From an uncultured Eubacteriales bacterium (GTDB lineage Bacteria; Bacillota_I; Bacilli_A; RFN20; CAG-288), in contig ONBI01000012.1 of assembly GCA_900316035.1 (NCBI GenBank), positions 1 through 37,905 of the forward strand: a stretch of DNA of 37,905 nucleotides. The letters run 5' to 3'. A program made the position numbers and the translations under genes. Under the pieces are notes generated by a model. It did not search any database. It was not told the DNA's origin and saw only the letters and a program-made list of their open reading frames with translations. Of this stretch, positions 1 to 7,275 are shown piece by piece. How positions within the stretch are numbered: position 1 is the first letter of the stretch; each line of letters opens with the position of its first letter.

Positions 1-62
1 GCTTTGACGGTGCCGAAGGATTTCGAGATGTGCTCTAAGCGGACAGCTGTCTCATGTGCCAT
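1..62 (-). CDS. ABC transporter ATP-binding subunit, N-terminal fragment (nucleoside/BMP-type)
   Basis: Only the first 20 codons are inside the window. They read MAHETAVRLEHISKSFGTVK, the usual first beta-strand of an ABC ATPase ('LEHISKSFGTVKA'). A good Shine-Dalgarno, AAGGAG, lies 7 bases before the ATG. The gene follows the BMP-family lipoprotein on the same strand. That order (binding protein, then a duplicated sugar-type ATPase, then two permeases) is the known layout of bacterial nucleoside importers such as Bacillus nupNOPQ. The role as the energy-coupling subunit of a purine nucleoside importer is inferred from position; the Walker motifs lie outside the window. Confidence 0.75.
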   Translation of the reverse strand, partial: MAHETAVRLEHISKSFGTVK

Positions 63-87
63 GAAATTACTCCTTAACCGAAAATAA

Positions 88-118
88 GGGTAGCCCGGGT
101 TAAACCCGGGCTTGCCCC
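88..118 (-). terminator. Intercistronic hairpin between bmp and the ABC ATPase gene
   Basis: A perfect 9-bp stem, AGCCCGGGT / ACCCGGGCT (92-100 and 104-112), with a TAA loop is extended by a GGG/CCC outer stem after a small bulge. On the minus strand it is followed by CCCTTATTTT, a weak U-tract. It lies 19 bases before the Shine-Dalgarno of the ATPase gene. Between a binding-protein gene and its transporter genes such hairpins commonly act as partial terminators or as 3'-end protectors that keep the binding protein in excess. That role is inferred here. Confidence 0.6.
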
Positions 119-137
119 AAATAATTAAACAATAGAA

Positions 138-175
138 TTACTTAGCGTTGAGAAGATTGATGCCATCAACTTGCC
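138..175 (-). pseudogene. Vestigial 3' end of a second BMP lipoprotein gene
   Basis: The sequence at 141-167 repeats the last coding bases of the intact gene (196-222) almost exactly: 27 bases with a two-base difference. Read in its own frame it gives VDGINLLNAK followed by TAA at 138-140, against IDGITLLNAKYGD at the end of the intact protein. It has no start of its own and lies directly after the intact stop codon. It looks like the stub left when a tandem paralogue was deleted or fused by recombination. A local duplication of the gene end would give the same picture. Confidence 0.55.
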
Positions 176-183
176 CACAATTA

Positions 184-1431
184 TTAGTCACCATACTTAG
201 CGTTGAGAAGAGTGATGCCATCGATCTGGACATCGAAATACGGAGCGGAACGTAAAGAGGATTCATCAAAGAAGGTGATACCGCCTTCGGTCTTAATGGC
301 ATCGTGATCGCCAGCATAATTGGCATCGGAATCAACATCCGCCATATACTTGGTGAGATGACCATCAGCATCCACAGTGGCGTTGACGTTCTTCTTATCG
401 GTCTTAGTGACCGTGAACTTGGAAGTATCGAAGACACGTAAAGAATGATCTCTTAACTTGGCAGCGACTTCATTAAGCTTGGTTTCGGTGCCAGAAACAG
501 CAGCGTGCTTACCAGGAGTGGTAAGTTCGACAGAACCATTGTATAAGGTAGAACCTAAATCGCCAGACCAATCATCATCGATCTTTGTGCCGTTCTTAAC
601 TGCATCGAAAGCATATTCGAAATAAGGTTCCCAGTTGATTCTGGAAGAGATGAGGTAAGTGTTCGGGCACTTAGATTCCGTGCTTCCATTATAGGTGACA
701 TTCGGAACACCGGCAGTTTCGCAGGCAGACGGAGCTCCCCAGGAGTCAGCGTGCTGAGAAATGATAGAGCACTTATGAGTGGAGATGAGCTCATTAGCAA
801 CGTTCTTTTCCTCAGTCTCGTTATACCAAGAACCAGTGAACTTAACATCCATGGTGACATCGTTGACAACCGACTTAACACCAAGATAATAAGCCGTATA
901 ACCGGAGATAACTTCGGCATAGGTGAAAGCACCGACATAACCGATGTTATGAGAAGTGTTGGCATTCGCTTCGGTCATAGCCTTGAGCTTGAGACCAGCA
1001 GCGACACCAGCTAAATAACGGCCTTCGTAAATGGAAGCGAAAGCGTTGTGGAAGTTAGCTAACTTCTCGGTGTGAGCATGAGTGCCAGTCGCATGAGAGA
1101 ACTGAACATTCGTGAATTCCTTAGCGGCCTTAAGAACATAAGTTTCATGACCGAAAGAGTCAGCGAAGACGAACTTGCAGCCGTTATCGGCAAGATCAGC
1201 AGCCGCCTGGTAAGCTTTGTCGCCTTCCGGAATATCCGTCTTGATGACCGCTTCAACACCAGCCTTATCCGCAGCCGCTTTGAAGCCATCAATAAAGTTC
1301 TTATCGTAAGTGGAGTTTTCACCTTCCACGCAGATAAGACCGACCTTCATCTTAGAAGAGTTGTTATTGCAACCAGCTAAAGCGACGACAGACAGAGACA
1401 GAGCGACAAGACTCGTAAGACCCTTTTTCAT
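184..1431 (-). CDS. BMP-family (PnrA-like) nucleoside-binding lipoprotein
   Basis: This 415-residue exported solute-binding protein belongs to the basic membrane protein/PnrA family, which binds purine nucleosides for an ABC importer. The ATG at 1429-1431 is chosen because it starts a lipoprotein signal (MKKGLTSLVALSLSVVALAGC, lipobox ALAGC, lipidated Cys21) and has an AAGGAG 8 bases upstream; the frame stays open 14 codons further without such support. A Ser/Asn linker is followed by a typical first strand (KVGLICVEGE) and by the family-like segment YVGAFTYAEVISGYTAYYLGVKSV. The ATPase gene follows and adenine deaminase precedes, which supports purine nucleosides as ligand. Expression is probably controlled by the guanine-class riboswitch and cre-like site upstream. 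The exact ligand cannot be read from the sequence. Confidence 0.88.
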   Translation of the reverse strand: MKKGLTSLVALSLSVVALAGCNNNSSKMKVGLICVEGENSTYDKNFIDGFKAAADKAGVEAVIKTDIPEGDKAYQAAADLADNGCKFVFADSFGHETYVLKAAKEFTNVQFSHATGTHAHTEKLANFHNAFASIYEGRYLAGVAAGLKLKAMTEANANTSHNIGYVGAFTYAEVISGYTAYYLGVKSVVNDVTMDVKFTGSWYNETEEKNVANELISTHKCSIISQHADSWGAPSACETAGVPNVTYNGSTESKCPNTYLISSRINWEPYFEYAFDAVKNGTKIDDDWSGDLGSTLYNGSVELTTPGKHAAVSGTETKLNEVAAKLRDHSLRVFDTSKFTVTKTDKKNVNATVDADGHLTKYMADVDSDANYAGDHDAIKTEGGITFFDESSLRSAPYFDVQIDGITLLNAKYGD

Positions 1432-1441
1432 GTGATTTCTC

Positions 1442-1470
1442 CTTTTTTGGTCTTGATTACCCCAAAAAAG
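1442..1470 (-). promoter_or_regulatory. Hairpin masking the bmp ribosome binding site
   Basis: On the minus strand CTTTTTTGG pairs with CCAAAAAAG (9 bp, 11-base loop). The 3' arm overlaps the AAGGAG (1439-1444) of the bmp gene. With the purine aptamer about 60 bases upstream, this is the obvious candidate for a translational expression platform; no GC-rich terminator stem is visible in the leader. The switch mechanism is inferred. Confidence 0.45.
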
Positions 1471-1527
1471 CAAAAATCTCTTTTAAATAAAAAATGGAAA
1501 AGGTTGATAAGGTGAAGTGATTTTTTA

Positions 1528-1592
1528 TTCGTAGTGCCGGATTTGCGGTCCGCGGCGTAGAGACTTCCCACCAATTAGGGTAATTATACGAA
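1528..1592 (-). promoter_or_regulatory. Purine riboswitch aptamer, guanine/hypoxanthine class
   Basis: The minus strand carries the three-way-junction purine aptamer in full. P1 is TTCGTA/TACGAA, followed by the TATAAT junction. P2 is closed by the TAATTGG loop, which corresponds to GATATGG in xpt. The J2/3 strand is GTCTCTAC (xpt GUUUCUAC). P3 carries the loop CCGCAAAT (xpt CCGUAAAU), and J3/1 reads ACTA. The specificity base in J3/1 (position 74 in xpt numbering) is C, not U, so guanine or hypoxanthine is expected rather than adenine. The invariant loop-loop partners and U51 of J2/3 are kept, which argues against the 2'-deoxyguanosine variant. It lies in the leader of the nucleoside-binding lipoprotein gene. 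Confidence 0.88.
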
Positions 1593-1614
1593 CAAAAACT
1601 TCATCGACGCCCGT

Positions 1615-1620
1615 ATTATA
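1615..1620 (-). promoter_or_regulatory. Promoter -10 box of the bmp operon
   Basis: A perfect TATAAT lies 23 bases upstream of the riboswitch P1 on the minus strand, so transcription should start near 1608 and include the whole aptamer. No good TTGACA is present at the expected spacing (about 1638-1643 reads CTTTTG), which suggests dependence on an activator or simply a weak -35. Confidence 0.6.
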
Positions 1621-1665
1621 CACAAATAGCTCCTTTTCAAAAGCGATTCCCAAGCAGTTTTACAC

Positions 1666-1679
1666 TGAAAGCGATTACA
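1666..1679 (-). promoter_or_regulatory. cre-like site (CcpA) upstream of bmp
   Basis: TGTAATCGCTTTCA on the minus strand matches the Bacillus cre consensus TGNAANCGNTNNCA at every fixed position. It lies about 60-70 bases upstream of the predicted bmp transcription start. A second, degenerate copy (GGGAATCGCTTTTG) lies at about 1638-1651, over the expected -35 region. CcpA itself is not in the window. Confidence 0.6.
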
Positions 1680-1831
1680 GCTTAAGGCTTGTTTATCTAA
1701 GATTGTTAAAAAGCCTCGCAGAATAGGGAAAATCAATGCTTTTTATTCAGAAAGCACAATTTCTTGACAAATTTTCGTTTAGTAACGTAAATGCTTCGTA
1801 TTCGTTTTCGAAGTGTAAAAACTTCACAAAG

Positions 1832-1858
1832 AGAAAAGAGGATTCCGCAGAACCCTCT
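1832..1858 (-). terminator. Intrinsic terminator of ade
   Basis: On the minus strand AGAGGGTTC pairs with GAATCCTCT (9 bp with one G-U, loop TGCG) and is followed by TTTTCTC. It begins 9 bases after the adenine deaminase stop codon and separates that gene from the riboswitch-controlled bmp transcript. Confidence 0.8.
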
Positions 1859-1867
1859 CTTCTAAAT

Positions 1868-3610
1868 CTACTTCTGTTCGTCTTTGATCTCTAACGGAAT
1901 AAAGGAGAACTTCGTGACATCGAAGAGACCTTCATCGGTGAGTTTGATCTCCGGAATAACCGCTAAAGACATAAAGCAAAGAGTCATAATCGGTTCTACC
2001 TTACGGGAGATACCGAGCTTATTCCAAGCTAAGTCATGAAGTTTCGATAGCCGTTCCGCAACCCATTCTCCGCTCTGATCCGACATCAATCCGGCAATCG
2101 GTAGCGGTAAAGAACCGATGACTTTTCCATCAAGAACTAAGACCATACCGCCGTTCTGTTTCTCAAGAGCTTTGACGGCTGCTTCCATCTCGTCATCGGA
2201 AACACCGACCACAATGATGTTATGCGAATCGTGGGCGATCGATAAAGCGATAGCTCCGCGTTTGATACCATAACCTTTGAGAATGGCATTAGCGACATTG
2301 CCAGTCATCTGGTGACGTTCAACAACCGCCATTTTGACAAGATCAACATTCGGATAGAAGACGAATTCTCCATCCTTGATCCGGATATACGCATCCTCTT
2401 TCTTAGTGACAACACCACCTGGCTGAATGGTGATGACATTGACGTGATTGGAAGTGAGATGCATCTTGAATTTCTCTTTGGAGAAATCTTTGAGATGAAT
2501 CGAATCCAGAACATCATCGATCGGTTCTTTCTTAAAGGATGGAAGATACTTACCTTCTTCCGCCACCAGTTCTCCCTGAAGATAAACCTGACGGACTTTG
2601 AAAGAGACAAGATCATCGACTAAGACAACATCGGCACGATACCCAGGAGCTAAAGCACCGCGGTCGGTGAGATGGAAAGCTTCCGCGGCATTGAGAGTAG
2701 CCATACGGATAGCATAGATAGCCGGGACTCCTTCTTCGACTAACATCTTAAGCAGATAATCGATATGACCTAATTCGAGAATCGTCTTCGGTTGACGGTC
2801 ATCGGAGCAAAGTAGACATCTTCTCTCATTGGTAGCATTGATACCCTTGGCTAAGGTCCTTAAATCATGGCAAGCCGAACCTTCACGGACTAAGGCATAA
2901 AGGCCAAGACGCAATTTTTCCTGCATCTCTTTGAGAGTTGTTGATTCATGATCGCCATTGATTCTCGCTGCACAATAAGATTCGAGGTCTTTTCCGGATA
3001 AAGCTGGTGCATGTCCATCAACAAGTTTTCCGGCTTTCTTCGCCACCATCAATTTATCTAACGAATCATCACTAGCCGAAATGATGCCAGGATAATTCAT
3101 AAACTCGGCTAATCCTAAGACGTTCTCTCTCTGAATCGGTTCTTCCATCTTAGAAACATCGATGACTGCTCCGGAATGTTCAAAAGGAGTAGCCGGAACA
3201 CAGGAAGGAAGCATGAACTTGATATCGAGCTTGGTGTTCTTCGCCGCTCGCATCATATAGTTCAGACCCTTGATACCGCAGACGTTGACGATCTCATGAG
3301 GATCGGCAAGAATGGTCGAAGCACCATGAGGAACTAACAGTCTTCCTAATTCTTCCGGAGAAAGATAAGAAGATTCGATGTGGATATGACTATCGATAAA
3401 TCCGGGAAGAGCATACTTTCCCGTTCCATCGATAACCTTCTCTCCTTCGTAAGAACCGATACCGGCAATCCAGGTATCGGAAAAAGCAATGTCGGCTTTA
3501 TAGATTTCGTCGGTGAAAACATTGACGACATTGACATTCTTGAGAACCGTATCCGCCTTCTGATCGCCATGAGCTACCCGAATCAGCTTCCGAAGTTCCT
3601 CTTTTTCCAT
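1868..3610 (-). CDS. ade: Adenine deaminase
   Basis: This 580-residue amidohydrolase converts adenine to hypoxanthine and ammonia in purine salvage. The metal-binding HxH is His75/His77 (FIDSHIHIES). It is followed by the family segments LADPHEIVNVCG, LPSCVPATPFEHSGA, VDGHAPALSGKDL and LLCSDDRQP, and by the C-terminal domain with the HDSHN motif. The length is usual for bacterial Ade. The start ATG has AAAGGAAA directly upstream, and a TATAAT lies about 70 bases further up. The gene is transcribed separately from bmp (terminator between them) but lies next to it. Uptake of nucleosides and deamination of adenine thus feed the same hypoxanthine/guanine pool that the neighbouring riboswitch would sense. 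Confidence 0.96.
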   Translation of the reverse strand: MEKEELRKLIRVAHGDQKADTVLKNVNVVNVFTDEIYKADIAFSDTWIAGIGSYEGEKVIDGTGKYALPGFIDSHIHIESSYLSPEELGRLLVPHGASTILADPHEIVNVCGIKGLNYMMRAAKNTKLDIKFMLPSCVPATPFEHSGAVIDVSKMEEPIQRENVLGLAEFMNYPGIISASDDSLDKLMVAKKAGKLVDGHAPALSGKDLESYCAARINGDHESTTLKEMQEKLRLGLYALVREGSACHDLRTLAKGINATNERRCLLCSDDRQPKTILELGHIDYLLKMLVEEGVPAIYAIRMATLNAAEAFHLTDRGALAPGYRADVVLVDDLVSFKVRQVYLQGELVAEEGKYLPSFKKEPIDDVLDSIHLKDFSKEKFKMHLTSNHVNVITIQPGGVVTKKEDAYIRIKDGEFVFYPNVDLVKMAVVERHQMTGNVANAILKGYGIKRGAIALSIAHDSHNIIVVGVSDDEMEAAVKALEKQNGGMVLVLDGKVIGSLPLPIAGLMSDQSGEWVAERLSKLHDLAWNKLGISRKVEPIMTLCFMSLAVIPEIKLTDEGLFDVTKFSFIPLEIKDEQK

Positions 3611-3679
3611 TTTCCTTTTCCTTTCCTATACCAAAGCAGAACAGGGTAAGAGATGCTGAAGCGAAAAAATAATGGCAAC

Positions 3680-3685
3680 ATTATA
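3680..3685 (-). promoter_or_regulatory. Promoter -10 box of ade
   Basis: TATAAT on the minus strand lies 69 bases upstream of the ade ATG, within the divergent ade-pflB interval (3611-4012). No convincing -35 accompanies it. The leader between it and the gene shows no aptamer I can recognise. Confidence 0.5.
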
Positions 3686-3772
3686 AGGCGGATAGACAAC
3701 CTGCAGAAGAATATTTCAGAAAAACAGGAAAAATATTCTCTTCAGAAGTGTTGAAAAACGTTTTTGTTAAGA

Positions 3773-3786
3773 AGAAAGCGATTACA
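3773..3786 (+). promoter_or_regulatory. cre-like site upstream of pflB
   Basis: AGAAAGCGATTACA matches the cre consensus TGNAANCGNTNNCA at all fixed positions except the first base (A for T). It lies about 38 bases upstream of the TTGACA of the pflB promoter. Just before it (3752-3765) is a second palindromic block with the core AAAAACGTTTTT. CcpA control of pfl operons is known in other Firmicutes; here it is inferred. Confidence 0.5.
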
Positions 3787-3823
3787 AAAATTCTACTTTT
3801 GTTTTTATTTAACATTTATCTAA

Positions 3824-3851
3824 TTGACATTTTAGAAAAACATTCTATTTT
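3824..3851 (+). promoter_or_regulatory. Likely upstream pflB promoter
   Basis: A perfect TTGACA (3824-3829) is followed after 16 bases by TATTTT (3846-3851). This would give a leader of about 155 bases. A second candidate -10, TATGAT with an extended TG (about 3975-3983), lies much closer to the gene. Confidence 0.5.
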
Positions 3852-3974
3852 ACATTTGTAAATGTGTTTGTGCTTCCAACTCAATTTTTTATTGTTCTTT
3901 CGTTTATTAAAACAGTTTTTTGTAGATCTGAAATCTTTTAAAAAAAGTATATTTCTTTTCAAAATTTTCTCTTT

Positions 3975-3995
3975 ATGTTATGATTTGCGCGCAAA
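3975..3995 (+). promoter_or_regulatory. Proximal extended -10 and 12-bp palindrome before pflB
   Basis: TGTTATGAT resembles an extended -10 element. It is abutted by the perfect palindrome TTTGCGCGCAAA (3984-3995), where transcription from that promoter would begin, 17 bases before the pflB start. An operator function is possible. The binding protein, if any, is unknown. Confidence 0.35.
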
Positions 3996-4012
3996 AAGAA
4001 AGGGCAAAAAAT

Positions 4013-6271
4013 ATGGCAGAAACCAACAACGAAGCTTGGGAAGGATTCGTCAAGGGACACTGGAACGAGGACATCAACGTCCGCGATTTCATCCAGAGAA
4101 ACTACACTCCCTATGATGGCGATTCTTCCTTCTTAGCCGGTCCGACCGAAGCGACGAACATTTTATGGGGTAAGCTTCAGGCTTTACAGAAAGAAGAGAG
4201 AAAGAAGGGCGGTGTTCTTGATATGGATACCTCTATCGTTTCTTCTATCACTTCTCATAAGCCTGGCTATATCGATGAAAGCACCAAGAACTTAGAGCAG
4301 ATTGTCGGTCTTCAGACCGATAAGCCGCTCAAGAGAGCTTATATGCCTTATGGCGGTGCGAGAATGGCGAAGGAAGCCTTAGAGACTCACGGTTATAAAC
4401 TTGATCCGGAGCTCGACAAGGTCTTCTCCACCTATCACAAGACCCACAATGATGGTGTCTTCGACGCCTATACTCCGGAGATGATGGCTTGCCGTCATAA
4501 CAAGATCCTCACCGGTCTTCCGGATACCTATGGCAGAGGAAGAATTGTCGGCGATTACCGCAGAGTTGCTTTATACGGTATTGACCGTCTTATCGAAGGA
4601 AAGAAAGAAGATTTAGCTAACTGTGGCGATGGCACGATGACCGATGATGTCATCCGCTTAAGAGAAGAGATTTCCGAACAGATCCGCGCTCTCAAGCAAA
4701 TGAAAGTCATGGCCGCTTCCTATGGTTTCGATATCTCCGCTCCGGCGAAGAACGCGAAGGAAGCCGTCCAGTGGTTATACTTCGGCTACCTCGCTGCCAT
4801 CAAGACGCAGAACGGCGCCGCTATGTCGGTCGGCCGTGTCTCCACTTTCTTAGATATCTACATTGAAAGAGATCTTAAGAAGGGTGTACTCACCGAGCAG
4901 CAGGCTCAGGAACTCATCGACCATTTCGTCATGAAGCTCCGTATGGTCAAATTCGCCCGTATTCCTTCTTATGAACAGCTCTTCTCCGGTGATCCGGTCT
5001 GGGCGACTCTCGAAGTTGCCGGTATGGGTGATGATGGTAGATCCATGGTCACCAAGAACGACTTCCGTTTCTTACATACCCTTGAGAATATGGGTCCTGC
5101 TCCGGAACCGAACCTCACCGTCTTATGGTCTTCCCGTCTTCCGAAGGGATTCAAGGACTATGCCGCTAAGATCTCTGTCGACACCTCTTCTGTCCAGTAT
5201 GAGAACGATGATGTCATGCGTCCGATCTGGACCGATGATTACTCGATCTGCTGCTGCGTCTCCGCGACTCAGACCGGTAAGGAAATGCAGTTCTTCGGCG
5301 CCAGAGCCAACCTTGCCAAGTGCTTACTCTACGCTATCAACGGCGGTGTCGATGAAAAGACCCATCAGCAGGTCGGTCCTGCCTATCGTCCTATCACCGA
5401 TGAAGTCTTGGATTACGATAAGGTTGTCGCTAGCTATGACAGAATGATGGATTGGCTCGCTGGCATCTATGTCAACGTCCTTAACCTCATCCAGTTCATG
5501 CACGATAAGTATTATTACGAAGCTGCCGAAATGGCTCTCATCGATACCGATGTGAGAAGAACTTTCGCTACCGGTATCGCCGGCTTCTCCCACGTTGTCG
5601 ATTCGCTCTCCGCTATCAAGTATGCTAAGGTCACTCCGGTTCGCGATGAACAGGGTGTTGCTGTCGACTTCAAGATCGAAGGCGACTTCCCTCGTTATGG
5701 TAACGATGATGACAGAGCCGATGAGATCGCTGTCAAACTCTTAAAGACCTTCATCACCAAGGTCAAGAAGCATCACACCTATCGCAATTCCGAGCCGACC
5801 ACTTCCATCCTCACCATCACTTCCAACGTCGTCTACGGAAAAGCGACCGGTACCTTACCGGATGGCCGTCCGGCCGGTGCTCCGCTCTCTCCGGGTGCTA
5901 ACCCGTCCTATGGTGCGGAAAAGAACGGCTTACTCGCTTCCCTCAACTCCGTTGCTAAGCTTCCGTATGAATATGCTCTCGATGGTATCTCCAATACCCA
6001 GACCATGAACCCGGATGCCTTAGGTCACAGCGAAGAAGAGAGAGTCAAGAACCTCACTCAGGTCTTAGATGGTTACTTCAACCAGGGTGCACACCATCTC
6101 AACGTCAATGTCTTCGGCAAAGAGAAACTTCTCGATGCTATGGAACATCCGGAGAAGGAAGAATATCAGAACTTCACCATCCGTGTTTCCGGCTATGCGG
6201 TCAAGTTCATTGATTTGACCAAAGAGCAGCAGATGGATGTCATCTCCCGCACCTTCCACGCGAAGATGTAA
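4013..6271 (+). CDS. pflB: Formate acetyltransferase (pyruvate formate-lyase)
   Basis: This 752-residue cytosolic glycyl-radical enzyme splits pyruvate and CoA into formate and acetyl-CoA under anaerobic conditions. The adjacent active-site cysteines lie in [19 protein letters not shown] (Cys413-415; 414/415 align with the E. coli pair 418/419). The radical-bearing glycine lies in RVSGYAVKF (Gly727) near the C-terminus, and the pyruvate-binding core and length are standard. The frame is open 11 codons upstream, but the ATG at 4013 gives the normal N-terminus ([12 protein letters not shown]) and has AAAGGG before it. It is followed after one base by pflA. An extra cysteine precedes the catalytic pair (CCC rather than CC). 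Confidence 0.98.
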   Translation: MAETNNEAWEGFVKGHWNEDINVRDFIQRNYTPYDGDSSFLAGPTEATNILWGKLQALQKEERKKGGVLDMDTSIVSSITSHKPGYIDESTKNLEQIVGLQTDKPLKRAYMPYGGARMAKEALETHGYKLDPELDKVFSTYHKTHNDGVFDAYTPEMMACRHNKILTGLPDTYGRGRIVGDYRRVALYGIDRLIEGKKEDLANCGDGTMTDDVIRLREEISEQIRALKQMKVMAASYGFDISAPAKNAKEAVQWLYFGYLAAIKTQNGAAMSVGRVSTFLDIYIERDLKKGVLTEQQAQELIDHFVMKLRMVKFARIPSYEQLFSGDPVWATLEVAGMGDDGRSMVTKNDFRFLHTLENMGPAPEPNLTVLWSSRLPKGFKDYAAKISVDTSSVQYENDDVMRPIWTDDYSICCCVSATQTGKEMQFFGARANLAKCLLYAINGGVDEKTHQQVGPAYRPITDEVLDYDKVVASYDRMMDWLAGIYVNVLNLIQFMHDKYYYEAAEMALIDTDVRRTFATGIAGFSHVVDSLSAIKYAKVTPVRDEQGVAVDFKIEGDFPRYGNDDDRADEIAVKLLKTFITKVKKHHTYRNSEPTTSILTITSNVVYGKATGTLPDGRPAGAPLSPGANPSYGAEKNGLLASLNSVAKLPYEYALDGISNTQTMNPDALGHSEEERVKNLTQVLDGYFNQGAHHLNVNVFGKEKLLDAMEHPEKEEYQNFTIRVSGYAVKFIDLTKEQQMDVISRTFHAKM

Positions 6272-6272
6272 T

Positions 6273-7025
6273 ATGGCAACCATCGGTTACTATCATTCGA
6301 TTGAGTCTTTCGGTTTAGTGGATGGGCCGGGTGTCCGGTCCATCCTCTTCCTTTCGGGATGCCCGTTCCGCTGCCTCTATTGCCACAATCCCGACACTTG
6401 GAACTTAGAGAAAAACCATCCGATCACCCCGGAAGAGGCGTATCAGAAACTCGCTCGCTATTCTCCTTATTGGGGAAATAACGGTGGTATCACCATCAGT
6501 GGGGGAGAGCCTCTCTTCCAGCTTGATTTCCTGATTGAGTTCTGCAAAGTCGCTAAGAGACATAACATCACTATCGCTATCGATACCTCCGGCGCTACTT
6601 TTTCTACCGATCCGGAATACCTGAAGAAGTTCGATGAACTATTAAAGGTCTCAGATCTTTTCTTGCTCGATATCAAAACCGTTGATCCAGAACTACATAA
6701 GAAGATCACCGGAAAAGATAACGCTAACGTTTTAGCTCTCTTTGCTTATCTCGATAAGAAGCATTATCCGATTTGGGTCAGACACGTCCTTGTTCCTGGC
6801 CTTACCGATGACGATTCTTTGTTGGATCGCACCAACGCCTTCCTCAAACAGTTCCACAACATTCAGAGAGTCGAAGTCCTTCCTTATCACACCTTAGGAA
6901 TCATCAAGTATCAGAACTTAGGGATTCCTTATCGTTTGGAAGGAGTCGAACCTCCGAGTGAAGAGAGAGTCAAGAATGCCGAAGATCGTCTGCATATTCA
7001 AGACTATCCCGCCTATCAGAAGTAA
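6273..7025 (+). CDS. pflA: Pyruvate formate-lyase activating enzyme
   Basis: This 250-residue radical-SAM enzyme installs the glycyl radical on PflB. The CxxxCxxC cluster motif is Cys30-Cys34-Cys37 (GCPFRCLYCHNPDTW). The SAM-binding GGE motif (TISGGEPLFQ) and the DIKTVDPELHKKITG segment are typical of PflA. The ATG at 6273 lies one base after the pflB stop. The longer open frame starting inside pflB is rejected because the family N-terminus (IGYYHSIESFGLVDGPGVR) begins at this ATG. Translation is probably coupled to pflB. Confidence 0.97.
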   Translation: MATIGYYHSIESFGLVDGPGVRSILFLSGCPFRCLYCHNPDTWNLEKNHPITPEEAYQKLARYSPYWGNNGGITISGGEPLFQLDFLIEFCKVAKRHNITIAIDTSGATFSTDPEYLKKFDELLKVSDLFLLDIKTVDPELHKKITGKDNANVLALFAYLDKKHYPIWVRHVLVPGLTDDDSLLDRTNAFLKQFHNIQRVEVLPYHTLGIIKYQNLGIPYRLEGVEPPSEERVKNAEDRLHIQDYPAYQK

Positions 7026-7037
7026 GCTAAACCCTTT

Positions 7038-7083
7038 ACGGTCTTCCTTTTTCTTTCTGTAAAGGAGAAGGAGGCCGTTTTTC
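7038..7083 (+). terminator. Terminator after pflBA
   Basis: ACGGTCTTCCTT pairs with AAGGAGGCCGT (with a G-U pair and a one-base bulge) and is followed by TTTTTC. An alternative inner stem, CCTTTAC/GTAAAGG, is nested in the same stretch. It begins just after the pflA stop. Confidence 0.65.
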
Positions 7084-7275
7084 ATAAAATAAATAAATTT
7101 GCAAAATTACCAACTTTACATAGTTAATAAATAAAGCTACTCATATTCTCTTTCTTTTCTGTCAATTTTAGTACATAAAGCCAATTTCGTTAATGTCCTA
7201 AAGAGCTGTTCCGTATTAAGATATTTTGTGAAATTGGAAGCCGAAGCTATTTTTTCTAAAGGATAGGAGAAAAAT

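Noticed and set aside
1764..1795. TTGACA at 1764 as a plus-strand promoter
   Set aside because: No -10 at a suitable distance and no plus-strand gene downstream.
7226..7235. TTGTGAAATT before the hydrogenase gene, resembling half of a Rex site
   Set aside because: The second half-site is missing, so it does not reach the Rex consensus.
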